Assembly (NCBI GenBank): GCA_946480055.1
Contig: CAMLID010000031.1
Location: forward strand, 1 to 35,190
Length of the DNA stretch: 35,190 nucleotides
Direction of reading: 5' to 3'
From: an uncultured Lysobacter sp.
GTDB lineage: Bacteria > Pseudomonadota > Gammaproteobacteria > Xanthomonadales > Xanthomonadaceae
Shown here: piece by piece, positions 18,229 through 26,607 of the stretch
Layout of the letters: every line of letters starts with the position of its first letter
How positions within the stretch are numbered: the first letter of the stretch is position 1
Notes under the pieces: model-generated
What the model saw: only the letters and a program-made list of their open reading frames with translations
The model's database searches: none
Told to the model about the DNA's origin: nothing
Program-made: the position numbers and the translations under genes

Positions 18229-19722
18229 ATGGCCAAGTCCTCATCGAAATCCGCGTCCAAGCCGCAATCCAAAACGGCCGCTTCCGGACTCAAGAGCAGC
18301 TACCCCTACTACCTCGCCAATCGCCCGGTCGCGGCCAATACCGACCTGGAGGTGCTGGACAAGTACAGCGGCAAGGTCGCCACCCGGGTCGCCTTCGCCG
18401 ACGCCGCTGTGGTGCGCAAGGCGATCGTGGCCGCGCACAAGGCGCGCGAGGCCATGGCCGCGTTTCCTCCGGACGCGCGCCGCGACGTACTCGAACACTG
18501 CGTCAAGCGCTTCAGCGAACGCCACGAGGAACTGTCGCTGGCGCTGTGCATCGAGGCCGGCAAGCCGATCAGGGACGCACGCGGCGAAGTCACGCGCCTG
18601 ATCGACACCTTCCGCATCGCCGCCGGCGAAGCCACGCGCATGGACGGCGAGATCATCGAGCTGCAGATTTCGCCGCGCACGCGCGGCTACCGCGGCATGG
18701 TCAAACGCATGCCGGTGGGCGCGTGCAGCTTCATCACCCCGTTCAACTTCCCGCTCAACCTGGTCGCGCACAAGGTCGCGCCGGCGATCGCGGCCGGCTG
18801 CCCGTTCGTGCTCAAGCCCGCGGTGAAGACACCGGTCGGCGCGTTGATCATCGGCGAGGTCCTGGCCGAGACCGACCTGCCCAAGGGCGCGTTCTCGGTG
18901 ATCTGTTGCTCCAACGAGGATGCCGCGGCACTGACCGAGGACGAGCGCATCGCCCTGCTGAGCTTCACCGGCGGCCTGATCGGCTGGGAGCTCAAGGCGC
19001 GCGCGGGCCGCAAGAAGGTGACCCTGGAACTGGGCGGCAACGCCGCCTGCATCATCGACGAGGACCCGGGCGTACCGCTGGATCATCTGGTCGAGCGGTT
19101 GGTATTCGGCGCCTACTACCAGAGCGGCCAGAGCTGCATCAGCGTGCAGCGCATCTACGCGCACGCGGCGATCTACGACAAGCTGCGCAAGAAGCTCAAG
19201 GACGCGGTGTCGAAGCTGCGCATGGGCGACCCGCGCGACGAACGCACCTTCATCGGCCCGGTGATCGACGAGGCCGCGGCCAAGCGCATCGAGTCCTGGG
19301 TGACGGCCGCGCGCAAGGGCGGCGCCAAACTCATCGCCGGCGGCGAACGCCGCGGCAACATGCTGCCGGCGACGCTGCTGGAGAAGGTGCCGCGCGACAG
19401 CGACCTGTTCCGCCAGGAGGTGTTCGGCCCGGTCGCGTTCATGGCCCCGTTCGAGGACTTCGACCAGGCCCTGGCCCAGGTCAACGACAGCGACTTCGGT
19501 TTGCAGGCCGGCGTGTTCACCGGCCGCCTGGATCACGCGATGCGCGCCTGGGACCGGCTCGAAGTCGGCGGCGTGATCGTCGGCGACGTGCCCAGCTTCC
19601 GCGTCGACAACATGCCCTACGGCGGAGTGAAGCACTCGGGCCTGGGCCGCGAGGGCGTGCGCTATGCGATCGAGGATATGACCGAGCAGCGTCTGCTGGT
19701 GATCCGCGACCCGGTGGCGTGA
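18229..19722 (+). CDS. NAD(P)-dependent aldehyde dehydrogenase
   Basis: A 497-residue aldehyde dehydrogenase. Visible are TPFNFPLNLVAHKVAPAIA and the KPA cofactor segment. The general base is Glu267 in LELGGNA, the nucleophile Cys303 in SGQSCIS, and EVFGPV and MPYGGVKHSGLGREG follow. The first ~22 residues are a Lys/Ser/Ala-rich extension without signal-peptide character. The nucleotide-site segment reads SFTGGLIGWELK, where most relatives have FTGSxxVG. Overall style recalls lactaldehyde/phosphonoacetaldehyde-type dehydrogenases. Being 43 bp behind the ThDP enzyme, it probably oxidises an aldehyde related to that enzyme's product; the substrate is not deducible. Confidence 0.88.
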   Translation: MAKSSSKSASKPQSKTAASGLKSSYPYYLANRPVAANTDLEVLDKYSGKVATRVAFADAAVVRKAIVAAHKAREAMAAFPPDARRDVLEHCVKRFSERHEELSLALCIEAGKPIRDARGEVTRLIDTFRIAAGEATRMDGEIIELQISPRTRGYRGMVKRMPVGACSFITPFNFPLNLVAHKVAPAIAAGCPFVLKPAVKTPVGALIIGEVLAETDLPKGAFSVICCSNEDAAALTEDERIALLSFTGGLIGWELKARAGRKKVTLELGGNAACIIDEDPGVPLDHLVERLVFGAYYQSGQSCISVQRIYAHAAIYDKLRKKLKDAVSKLRMGDPRDERTFIGPVIDEAAAKRIESWVTAARKGGAKLIAGGERRGNMLPATLLEKVPRDSDLFRQEVFGPVAFMAPFEDFDQALAQVNDSDFGLQAGVFTGRLDHAMRAWDRLEVGGVIVGDVPSFRVDNMPYGGVKHSGLGREGVRYAIEDMTEQRLLVIRDPVA

Positions 19723-19763
19723 GCCGGCACGGCCGCACAGGGCAACGCGAGCCGCTATGCCCC

Positions 19764-19862
19764 CCTGTAGGAGCGGCGTGAGCCGCGACCGCGGACTGCG
19801 GTTATGACGCGTTTTCGGTTCGACGCGGACATCCGGTCGCGGCTCACGCCGCTCCTACCCCA
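19764..19862. repeat. Inverted pair of REP-like units (copy 2)
   Basis: A plus unit at 19767-19790 and its reverse complement at 19835-19858 are exact inverted copies over about 24 bp (GTAGGAGCGGCGTGAGCCGC plus GACC). They flank a 44-bp spacer that differs from copy 1. Flanking C-runs (CCCCCT, TACCCC) are shared with copy 1. The pair fills most of the gap between the aldehyde dehydrogenase and the VWA lipoprotein gene. Confidence 0.88.
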
Positions 19863-19949
19863 AAGCGGAAGCATTGCCAGAGACGACGCCTTAACCCCAC
19901 TCGCACCAGCCATGCGTTTCGACCCAGGACCTCCCTGGGAACCGCCCGC

Positions 19950-21866
19950 ATGAACGCCAAGCCGCAGCCCTACCCGAGCTCCCTCCTGTTCGTCGCCGTC
20001 CTGAGCGCGCTCGCGCTCAGCGCCTGTCACACCAGCACCCGCGACGACGCGCCCAGCGCGTCCGAGACCGACCAGCGCGTCGATCGCTACGCGGTCCAGA
20101 ACACGCCTTCGGCGGCAGAGCTGGCCGCGGCGCGCGGCGCGGTCTCCGCCGCCGATTCGGCGCAAGCCGCCGCCGACAAGAACGCGACGCGCGACGTCGA
20201 CCTTCCCGCTGCGAACCTGGTCGTCGCCCCGGCCGCACCGCCAGCGCCGCCGTCCGAACCGCGCCGCGCCGAATACGCCAGGCAACTCGCCCCACCGCAA
20301 CTCGAGCGCGTCGACGTCAGCGGCAGCCGCATGAAGCGCGTGCAGATGGAAACCGCGTCGCCGGTGATGGCGCCGCAAGCCGTGGCCGGCATGGGCTATA
20401 TGCAGCCCCAGCAGCAAGCCACCAACACCGAGAAATACGCCGCGCACGAAGACAACCCGGTGCGCCGCGCCGCCGACGAGCCGCTGTCCACGTTCTCGAT
20501 CGACGTCGACACCGGCAGCTACGCCAACGTGCGCCGCATGCTCAACCAAGGCGTGCGCCCGCCGGCCGACGCGGTCCGCGCCGAAGAGTTCATCAACTAC
20601 TTCGACTACGGCCACCCCGCTCCGACCTCGCGCGAAACTCCGTTCCGGGTCACCACCGAACTGGCGCCGGCGCCATGGAACTCACAACGCCAGCTGCTGA
20701 TGATCGGCATCAAGGGCTACGACGTGCCCAAGGCGACCCTGCCGCCAGCCAACCTGGTGTTCCTGATCGATACCTCCGGCTCGATGGACCAGCCCGACAA
20801 GCTGCCGCTGCTGAAAAGCGCGTTCTCGCTGCTGACCAAACAGCTGCGGCCGCAGGACCGCATCTCGATCGTGGTCTACGCCGGTTCCGCCGGCCTGGTG
20901 CTGCCGCCCACGCCGGGCGACCGCCAGAGCGAGATCCTCGACGCGCTGGACCGTCTGCAGGCCGGCGGCAGCACCAACGGCGGCGACGGCATCCGCCTGG
21001 CCTACGCGATGGCCAAGCAGGCCTACGTCAAAGGCGGCGTGAACCGGGTGATCCTGGCCACCGACGGCGACTTCAACGTCGGCACCGTCAGCCAGAACGC
21101 GCTGGAGACCCTGGTCGCCGATCAGCGCAAGAGCGGCATCGCCCTGACCACGCTGGGCTTCGGCCAGGGCAACTACAACGACGCGCTGTCGGAGAAACTG
21201 GCCGACGTCGGCGACGGCAACCACGCCTACATCGACACCCTCCAGGAAGCGCGCAAGGTGCTCGTCGAGGAGATGGGCTCGACCATGCTGACCATCGCCC
21301 GCGATGTGAAGATCCAGATCGAGTTCAATCCGGCCCTGGTTTCCGAATATCGCCTGATCGGCTACGAGAACCGCGTGCTCCAGCACGAGGACTTCGACAA
21401 CGACAAGGTCGACGCCGGCGACATCGGCGCCGGACACGAGGTCACCGCGCTCTACGAACTCACCCCGGTCGGCTCGACCGCCGCGCGCCTGCCGGCGCTG
21501 CGCTACCGCAGCGCGACGACCGCGCAGGCCAGCAACGGCGGCGAGATCGCTAACCTCAAGCTGCGCTACAAGCGTCCGGGCCAGGACGACAGCCGCCTGA
21601 TCCAAACCCCGATCCTGCGTTCGCAGCTGCGCTCGCAGCCTGGCGAATCGATGCGCTTCGCCGCGACCGTGGCCGCATTCGCCGACGCCCTGCGTGGCGG
21701 CACTCGCTACGACGGTTGGGGCTGGGCACGGATCGAGGCGACCGCGCGCGCCAGCAAGCTCGACGACCGCTGGGGCCAGCGCCGCGAATTCGTGCAGTTG
21801 ATCGAACGCGCGCGCCGTCAGATCGGCGGCGAAACCCCGGCCACCGCGGTCAGCGTCAGCGACTGA
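19950..21866 (+). CDS. VWA-domain lipoprotein (YfbK type) with TonB-receptor-like motif
   Basis: A 638-residue predicted lipoprotein with a type II signal peptide and lipobox ALSAC (Cys26). A low-complexity Ala/Pro-rich stretch follows, then an unusual segment at residues 118-143, LERVDVSGSRMKR with a downstream SPV. After it come the N-terminal YfbK domain (STFSIDVDTGSYANVRR ... RAEEFINYF), a VWA domain with complete MIDAS (DTSGSMD, STNGGDG, ATDGDFN), and a C-terminal DUF3520-like region (DVKIQIEFNPALVSEYRLIG). VWA MIDAS domains bind a metal and a protein ligand. The role of YfbK-like lipoproteins is poorly known. The motif recurs in the sigma-linked membrane protein at 25509. The 3' end overlaps the convergent GGDEF-EAL gene by 11 bp. 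Confidence 0.88.
   Translation: MNAKPQPYPSSLLFVAVLSALALSACHTSTRDDAPSASETDQRVDRYAVQNTPSAAELAAARGAVSAADSAQAAADKNATRDVDLPAANLVVAPAAPPAPPSEPRRAEYARQLAPPQLERVDVSGSRMKRVQMETASPVMAPQAVAGMGYMQPQQQATNTEKYAAHEDNPVRRAADEPLSTFSIDVDTGSYANVRRMLNQGVRPPADAVRAEEFINYFDYGHPAPTSRETPFRVTTELAPAPWNSQRQLLMIGIKGYDVPKATLPPANLVFLIDTSGSMDQPDKLPLLKSAFSLLTKQLRPQDRISIVVYAGSAGLVLPPTPGDRQSEILDALDRLQAGGSTNGGDGIRLAYAMAKQAYVKGGVNRVILATDGDFNVGTVSQNALETLVADQRKSGIALTTLGFGQGNYNDALSEKLADVGDGNHAYIDTLQEARKVLVEEMGSTMLTIARDVKIQIEFNPALVSEYRLIGYENRVLQHEDFDNDKVDAGDIGAGHEVTALYELTPVGSTAARLPALRYRSATTAQASNGGEIANLKLRYKRPGQDDSRLIQTPILRSQLRSQPGESMRFAATVAAFADALRGGTRYDGWGWARIEATARASKLDDRWGQRREFVQLIERARRQIGGETPATAVSVSD
20301..20378 (+). other. TonB-receptor-plug-like motif in the VWA lipoprotein
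   Basis: Residues 118-143 begin LERVDVSGSRMKR and continue to SPVMAPQ. They align without gaps to residues 276-301 of the membrane protein at 25509-26597, with 13 of 26 identical by eye and most other positions conservative. The string VEVTGSRIKR followed by PV is the usual entry into the plug of TonB-dependent receptors in Xanthomonadaceae. Presence in a VWA lipoprotein is unexpected. Confidence 0.7.
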
Positions 21867-24762
21867 GCGCCTGCAGTACGGGCACTTGCGCGTGCTCGGC
21901 CGGGTGTCCGAACAGGTAACCCTGGCCGTAGGCGCAGCCCAGTTCGCGCAAAGCCGCGAGCTGGGCTTCGTTTTCCACGCCTTCGCCGATGGTGTGGATG
22001 CCCAGGGTGCCGGCCAGGGCCTGGATCGCGCGCACCACCGCCACGCTCTCCGGCCGCGTCTCGCCGACCAGACCGGCGACGAAGCTCTGATCGATCTTCA
22101 AACATTCGATCGGGAACCGATGCAGATAGGACAGTGCCGAGAAGCCTGTACCGAAGTCGTCCAGCTGCGCGAGCACGCCGTGACCGCGCAGGGTACGCAG
22201 CATGCGCAGGGCACGCGGCACGTCGTCGAGCAGCGCGCCCTCGGTGATCTCGATCCGCAGCCGGTGCGGGTCGGCGCCGGCCTCGTCGATCATGCGCAGC
22301 AGGCGGTCGGCGAAATCCGCGGCTCGGAAATGCCGCGGCGAGACGTTGACCGACACGTAGCCCTCGCCGCCCTGGGCCAGTTGCTTCATCACCTGGGCGT
22401 AGAGCAGCCAGTCGACCTCCTCGATCAGGCCGCTGTCCTCGCCCAGGCCGATGAAGTCGTTGGGCAGGAGCAGGCCGCGGCGCTCGTGACGCCAGCGCAA
22501 CAGCGCTTCGTGGCCGATGATGCTGTGATCGCTCAGGCGCACGATGGGCTGGTAGTAGGCGATGAAGCCGTCGCCGTTGATGGCCCGGCGCAGATCGGCT
22601 TCCAGATCGAGGATGCGCACCGCCTGCTCGCGCATGGCCTCGTCGAACACCGCGCAACGGTCGCGGCCGGCCGACTTGGCCCGGTACATGGCGGCGTCGG
22701 CATCGCGCAGCAGCTCGGCGCCGGTGCGGTAGCGCGAGTGCCACATCGCGATGCCCAGGCTGGCCGAGGGGAACACCTCGCGCCCGGCGATCCAGCACGG
22801 TTCGCCCAGCGCGCGCAGGATGCGGTGCGAGAGTTCCTCGGCCACGCGCAGGCCGTCGATGTTGTCGACCAGGATCGCGAACTCATCGCCGCCCAGGCGC
22901 GCCACCGTATCGTCGGCGCGCACCGCCGCGACGATGCGGCGCCCGGCTTCGATCAGCAGCTCGTCGCCGGCGGAATGGCCGACACTGTCGTTGACCAGCT
23001 TGAAACGGTCCAGATCCAGGAACAGCACGGCGAAGTGGCGTTGTTGGTCGTGCTGGGCGCGCGCGATGGCGGTCTCCAGCCGCTCCAGCAGTTGGCCGCG
23101 ATTGGGCAGCCCGGTCAGGGTGTCGTGCAACGCCTGGTGGGTCAGCTGCTGCTCGGCACGCAGGCGTTCGCCGATCTGCGACAGCAGCTCGGAGTTGGCC
23201 TGGGCCAGCTCACGGGTGCGCGAGGCCACGCGTTGCTCGAGTTCGGAATGCGCGGCGACCAGGCGGTCCTGGGTCTGCTTACGCGCCAAACCGTTGCTGA
23301 TGTGGTGGGCGACGAAGGTCAGCAGCTCCTGGTCGCGCACGGTGAAAGCGATCGCCGGCGAATAGCTCTGCACCGCGATCACGCCGACCACATGGTCGTC
23401 GCGGAACAACGGCACGCCCAGCCAGCAATGCGCCTGCGAGCCCAGGCTGCGCACCAGGCCGGCCGCTTCCAGGCTGGCGATGCGGTTGCGGTCGGCGAGC
23501 AGGGCCTGGCCGCGCTTGATCACGTATTCGGTCAGGCCCGCGGACAGTCGCCGGCTTTCGCGGGTCGGGTCGCGTTCGTCGATCGAATACGGGAACCCCA
23601 GGTGTTCGCCGTCGTCGGTGATCAGGGCGATGTAGAAGTTGCGCGCATACAGCAGTTCGCTGACCACGTCGTGGACCTGGGCGTAGAAGCGCTCCAGGGT
23701 CTCGGAGGTGATCGACAGTTCGGCGATCCGGAACAACGCGCGCTGCAGGCGTTCGGCGCGCTGGCGCTCGATGATCTCGGCCTGCAGATCGCGGTTGCTC
23801 AGCTGCAGGGCCTGGGTGCGTTCGGCGACCCGGCGTTCGAGCTCCTCGCGGGCGCGGAAGCGGTCGAGCGCGGTCAGGATGTGCTGGGCGACGAACGCCA
23901 GCAACGCGCGCTCCTCGTCGCCGTACAGGTTGGGGCGGTCGTAGCTCTGCACCACGATCGCGCCGCAGACGCGGTCGTCGCGGCGCATCGGCACGCCCAG
24001 CCAGTCCTCGCTGTCGGGGCCGTGGGTCAGGTCCTGCCGCACGTCCAGCTGTTCGCGGATCGAGGCCGAGGAGCCCAGCAGCGGCTCGCCATGGCGCAGC
24101 AACGCCAGGGTCAGGCTGTTGGGCATCTCGGCGGCGCGGATCTCGCGCTCGGGCTCGGCGATGTAGGTGTCGATGCGGTCGGCGAAGTACAGGAAGCGCA
24201 GGCTGTCGCGGACGTCGTCGTAAAGCACGATGTAGAAATTCTCGGCGTACATCAGGCCGCCGACCACGCCGTGGATGCGGCGCAGCATGTCGATCATCTC
24301 CAGATCGGAACCGGCCAGATCGGCGATCTCGTACAGCGCCTGCTGCAGGCGTTCGGATTTCTCCAGGGATTCGGCCCGCGCCTGCGCGCGCGCGGCCAGC
24401 AGTTGCGCGGAGACCAAACGCTGGGCCAGCGCCAGCCAGGGCGCGCGCACGGTGTCGGCCAGCGGCGCGCCGAGGTGCGCGCACAGCGCGGCGCGGGTGC
24501 CGTCGTCCAGGGTCCAGGCGGCTTCGAGGCGGTCGTCCAGGTCGGGGGCAGGTGCGTGACCGTTCAGCAGGCGCTCGGCGGCGACGGCAAGCTCGGCCGC
24601 CTCTGCGGCGACCGACGCGCCGGCGATGCCGCGCGCGTCCAGCCAGCGCACAGCCACCTGCGAGCCCACGGGGAGGCCCTCGCGCAGCGCGCCCGCGAGC
24701 GCGTCGCCCGGTCCGGGTATGTCCGCGCTTGCACCCGCTGCTGGCCTTCCGGTTGTCTGCAC
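21856..24762 (-). CDS. GAF-GAF-GGDEF-EAL cyclic-di-GMP enzyme
   Basis: A 968-residue cytosolic signalling protein with no membrane segment. Two GAF-like sensor domains lie at about 155-300 and 355-510, each with a near-identical NFYI(V/A)L strand and WLGVP(M/L)xRDD element. They are joined by a coiled coil. The GGDEF domain is intact (Gly624-Phe628, RLGGDEF) with an RADD product-inhibition site five residues upstream. The EAL domain is intact (Glu752 in EALLRW, VNVSPRH, EITEG, DDFGTG, LKIDQSF). Both diguanylate cyclase and phosphodiesterase activity are therefore possible. GTG 24762 was chosen because AAGGGGG lies 9 bp before it and farther upstream starts run into the divergent sigma factor. 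The stop overlaps the VWA gene's 3' end. Confidence 0.9.
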   Translation of the reverse strand: MQTTGRPAAGASADIPGPGDALAGALREGLPVGSQVAVRWLDARGIAGASVAAEAAELAVAAERLLNGHAPAPDLDDRLEAAWTLDDGTRAALCAHLGAPLADTVRAPWLALAQRLVSAQLLAARAQARAESLEKSERLQQALYEIADLAGSDLEMIDMLRRIHGVVGGLMYAENFYIVLYDDVRDSLRFLYFADRIDTYIAEPEREIRAAEMPNSLTLALLRHGEPLLGSSASIREQLDVRQDLTHGPDSEDWLGVPMRRDDRVCGAIVVQSYDRPNLYGDEERALLAFVAQHILTALDRFRAREELERRVAERTQALQLSNRDLQAEIIERQRAERLQRALFRIAELSITSETLERFYAQVHDVVSELLYARNFYIALITDDGEHLGFPYSIDERDPTRESRRLSAGLTEYVIKRGQALLADRNRIASLEAAGLVRSLGSQAHCWLGVPLFRDDHVVGVIAVQSYSPAIAFTVRDQELLTFVAHHISNGLARKQTQDRLVAAHSELEQRVASRTRELAQANSELLSQIGERLRAEQQLTHQALHDTLTGLPNRGQLLERLETAIARAQHDQQRHFAVLFLDLDRFKLVNDSVGHSAGDELLIEAGRRIVAAVRADDTVARLGGDEFAILVDNIDGLRVAEELSHRILRALGEPCWIAGREVFPSASLGIAMWHSRYRTGAELLRDADAAMYRAKSAGRDRCAVFDEAMREQAVRILDLEADLRRAINGDGFIAYYQPIVRLSDHSIIGHEALLRWRHERRGLLLPNDFIGLGEDSGLIEEVDWLLYAQVMKQLAQGGEGYVSVNVSPRHFRAADFADRLLRMIDEAGADPHRLRIEITEGALLDDVPRALRMLRTLRGHGVLAQLDDFGTGFSALSYLHRFPIECLKIDQSFVAGLVGETRPESVAVVRAIQALAGTLGIHTIGEGVENEAQLAALRELGCAYGQGYLFGHPAEHAQVPVLQALSR

Positions 24763-24957
24763 CGCTCCAGGCCCCCTTGCCTCGCGTCCTTCGACGCTGA
24801 GCGCAGGATAGCCTGTCCGCCCCGCCCGATCCGCCAACCCCGTCGCGGCCCTCGGGCCGTTCGTCTGGATATGCAACTGGCGATCGCCCCCACTTGGGCC
24901 GCCCGATCGGAGCGCCAGCGCTTCCCGTTCGCGGCGCCAACCCGTACCCTGCCGCGG

Positions 24958-25512
24958 ATGAATTCGGCTGCGGACGCGAGCGACGACGTATTGATGCTGG
25001 CCTGGACGGGCGGCGATACGACGGCGTTCGAGACCCTGTATGCGCGCCACCGCGGCCCGCTGTACCGCTTCCTGCTGCGCCAGGTCCGCGATTCGGCGCT
25101 GGCCGACGAGTTCTTCCAGGACGTCTGGCAGCGCGTGATCGCCGCGCGCCACGGCTGGAAGCCCGACGCCGCATTCAGCACCTGGCTGTTCCGGATCGCC
25201 CACAATCGCCTCAACGACTACTGGCGCGGCCTCAAACACCGCCCCGCCACGCCGGAGAACGGCGACGAACGCGCCGCGCGCGTGCCCGATCCGACCACGC
25301 CCGAGCGCGAACTGTCCGAATTCGAACAGCGCCGCCGCTTGCAGCGCGCGATCGAGGAACTGCCCGAGGAGCAGCGCGAGGTCGTGCTGCTGAGGCTGGA
25401 GCAGGAGCTGAGCCTGGAGGAAATCGGCGACATCACCGGCGCCGGACGAGAAACCGTGAAATCGCGGCTGCGCTATGCGATGGACAAGCTGCGATCGAGG
25501 CTGAACGAATGA
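24958..25512 (+). CDS. ECF-family RNA polymerase sigma factor
   Basis: A 184-residue sigma factor with only regions 2 and 4. Region 2 covers about 20-90 (TAFETLYARHRGPLYRFLL, DEFFQDVWQRV and FSTWLFRIAHNRLNDYWR for -10 recognition). Region 4 covers about 130-180 (LPEEQREVVLLRLEQELSLE and the helix-turn-helix GAGRETVKSRLRYAMDKLR). The linker is Arg/Glu/Pro-rich. It diverges from the GGDEF-EAL gene across 195 bp, and its stop overlaps the next ATG by four bases (ATGA at 25509). That layout is typical for a sigma factor and its membrane regulator. The promoter it recognises could not be picked out. Confidence 0.92.
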   Translation: MNSAADASDDVLMLAWTGGDTTAFETLYARHRGPLYRFLLRQVRDSALADEFFQDVWQRVIAARHGWKPDAAFSTWLFRIAHNRLNDYWRGLKHRPATPENGDERAARVPDPTTPERELSEFEQRRRLQRAIEELPEEQREVVLLRLEQELSLEEIGDITGAGRETVKSRLRYAMDKLRSRLNE

Positions 25513-26597
25513 AGCGCCAGACCCCCGATCCGTTGACGCCCGAAGAACGCGTCCTGGCCGACCGCCTGGCGCGGCTGGGGCCGCACGACGGTCCTTCGCC
25601 CGCGCTCGACGCGAAGATCCTGGCCGCCGCGCATGCCGCGGCCGCGAGTTCGCGCCCGCCGCAGCGGTCGCGGCGACGCTGGGGCCTGAGCGCGATCCCC
25701 GGTGGCCTGATCACCGGCGTCGGCGTGGCCGCGACCATGGCCCTGGCGGTGGGCGTGGTCTGGCAGCTGCGGCCCATGGAACCGTCGGTGCAGGCGCCCA
25801 GCCACGAAGCCGCGGACTCGGCCTACACCAGCGCCGAGATGATCGCGCGGCCGCGCCAGACCATCGCACCGCCGCCTCCGCCGCCGGAGCCGGCAGCGCT
25901 GCCCCAAGCCAACATGAGCAAGCGCGAGCTGAGCCCGCCGAATGCGGCGTCGGCGCCCGCTGCGCCGGCACCGGCGCTCGCCGCCTCCGCCGCCAAGGCT
26001 GCCGAAGAGCCCGCGCAAGCCGACGCCTACGGCTACCTGGAGAGCGACGCGCCTTCGCCGGCCGCACCCGGCGTGCGTCGCCAGCGCACCGATAAGAACG
26101 CAGCCGCTGCGGCGTCCGCGCCGGCCGATGCCGCAGCCAGCATGGCCGGCATCGCCGACACCTCGCGCGCCGCGCCGAGGTATGCGCCGCCGATGCCGGC
26201 GGCCGCACCGCCGGCTCCGGCCGCCGGCGCCGACTCCGACTCCGACGGCTTCAGCCTCGCCAGCTCCAAGGCCCGACGCGCGGCCGAGGCCGCCGAGGAT
26301 CGGCGCGAAGCCGAAGCCAAGCAGTCCACGACGCTGGACCGCATCGAAGTCACCGGCTCGCGCGTCAAGCGCAGCGACGTCGAATCCGCGCAGCCGGTGG
26401 TGACCACGCAGCGCAGCGCGATCGCGCTGCCGCCGGTGGCCGAGGACACGCGCCTGGACCGCGCCGACTGGCTGGAGCGGATCCGCGCCCGCCGCGACGC
26501 CGGCCGCCTGGACGAGGCCCGTGCCAGCCTGGTCCTGTTCCGCAAATCGCATCCGCGCGTCCGCATCCCCGACGATCTGCGCGCGCTGCAGCGATGA
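25509..26597 (+). CDS. Single-span membrane protein, likely anti-sigma regulator
   Basis: A 362-residue protein overlapping the sigma gene by ATGA. Residues 1-60 are a charged cytoplasmic domain (PLTPEERVLADRLARLGPHD), one membrane helix lies at about 62-86 (GLITGVGVAATMALAVGVVW), and the remainder should be periplasmic. A long Pro/Ala/Ser-rich linker (90-270) leads to the segment LDRIEVTGSRVKR (276-288) with PV at 296-297, matching the VWA lipoprotein and TonB-receptor plugs. The last ~50 residues (LERIRARRDAGRLDEARASL) look like a short TPR-like helical hairpin. No zinc-binding HxxxCxxC anti-sigma motif is seen. The anti-sigma role is inferred from gene order and topology. Confidence 0.75.
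   Translation: MKRQTPDPLTPEERVLADRLARLGPHDGPSPALDAKILAAAHAAAASSRPPQRSRRRWGLSAIPGGLITGVGVAATMALAVGVVWQLRPMEPSVQAPSHEAADSAYTSAEMIARPRQTIAPPPPPPEPAALPQANMSKRELSPPNAASAPAAPAPALAASAAKAAEEPAQADAYGYLESDAPSPAAPGVRRQRTDKNAAAAASAPADAAASMAGIADTSRAAPRYAPPMPAAAPPAPAAGADSDSDGFSLASSKARRAAEAAEDRREAEAKQSTTLDRIEVTGSRVKRSDVESAQPVVTTQRSAIALPPVAEDTRLDRADWLERIRARRDAGRLDEARASLVLFRKSHPRVRIPDDLRALQR
26334..26411 (+). other. TonB-receptor-plug-like motif in the sigma-linked protein
   Basis: Residues 276-301 begin LDRIEVTGSRVKR and run to QPVVTTQ. This is the second copy of the motif shared with the VWA lipoprotein (20301-20378). It is placed near the periplasmic C-terminus, beyond a flexible linker and before a short helical tail. 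Confidence 0.7.
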
Positions 26598-26607
26598 GCC
26601 CGGCGCC

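Noticed and set aside
24763..25239. N-terminal extension of the GGDEF-EAL protein
   Set aside because: It would lie antisense to the ECF sigma factor and shows no domain; GTG 24762 has a well-placed ribosome-binding site.
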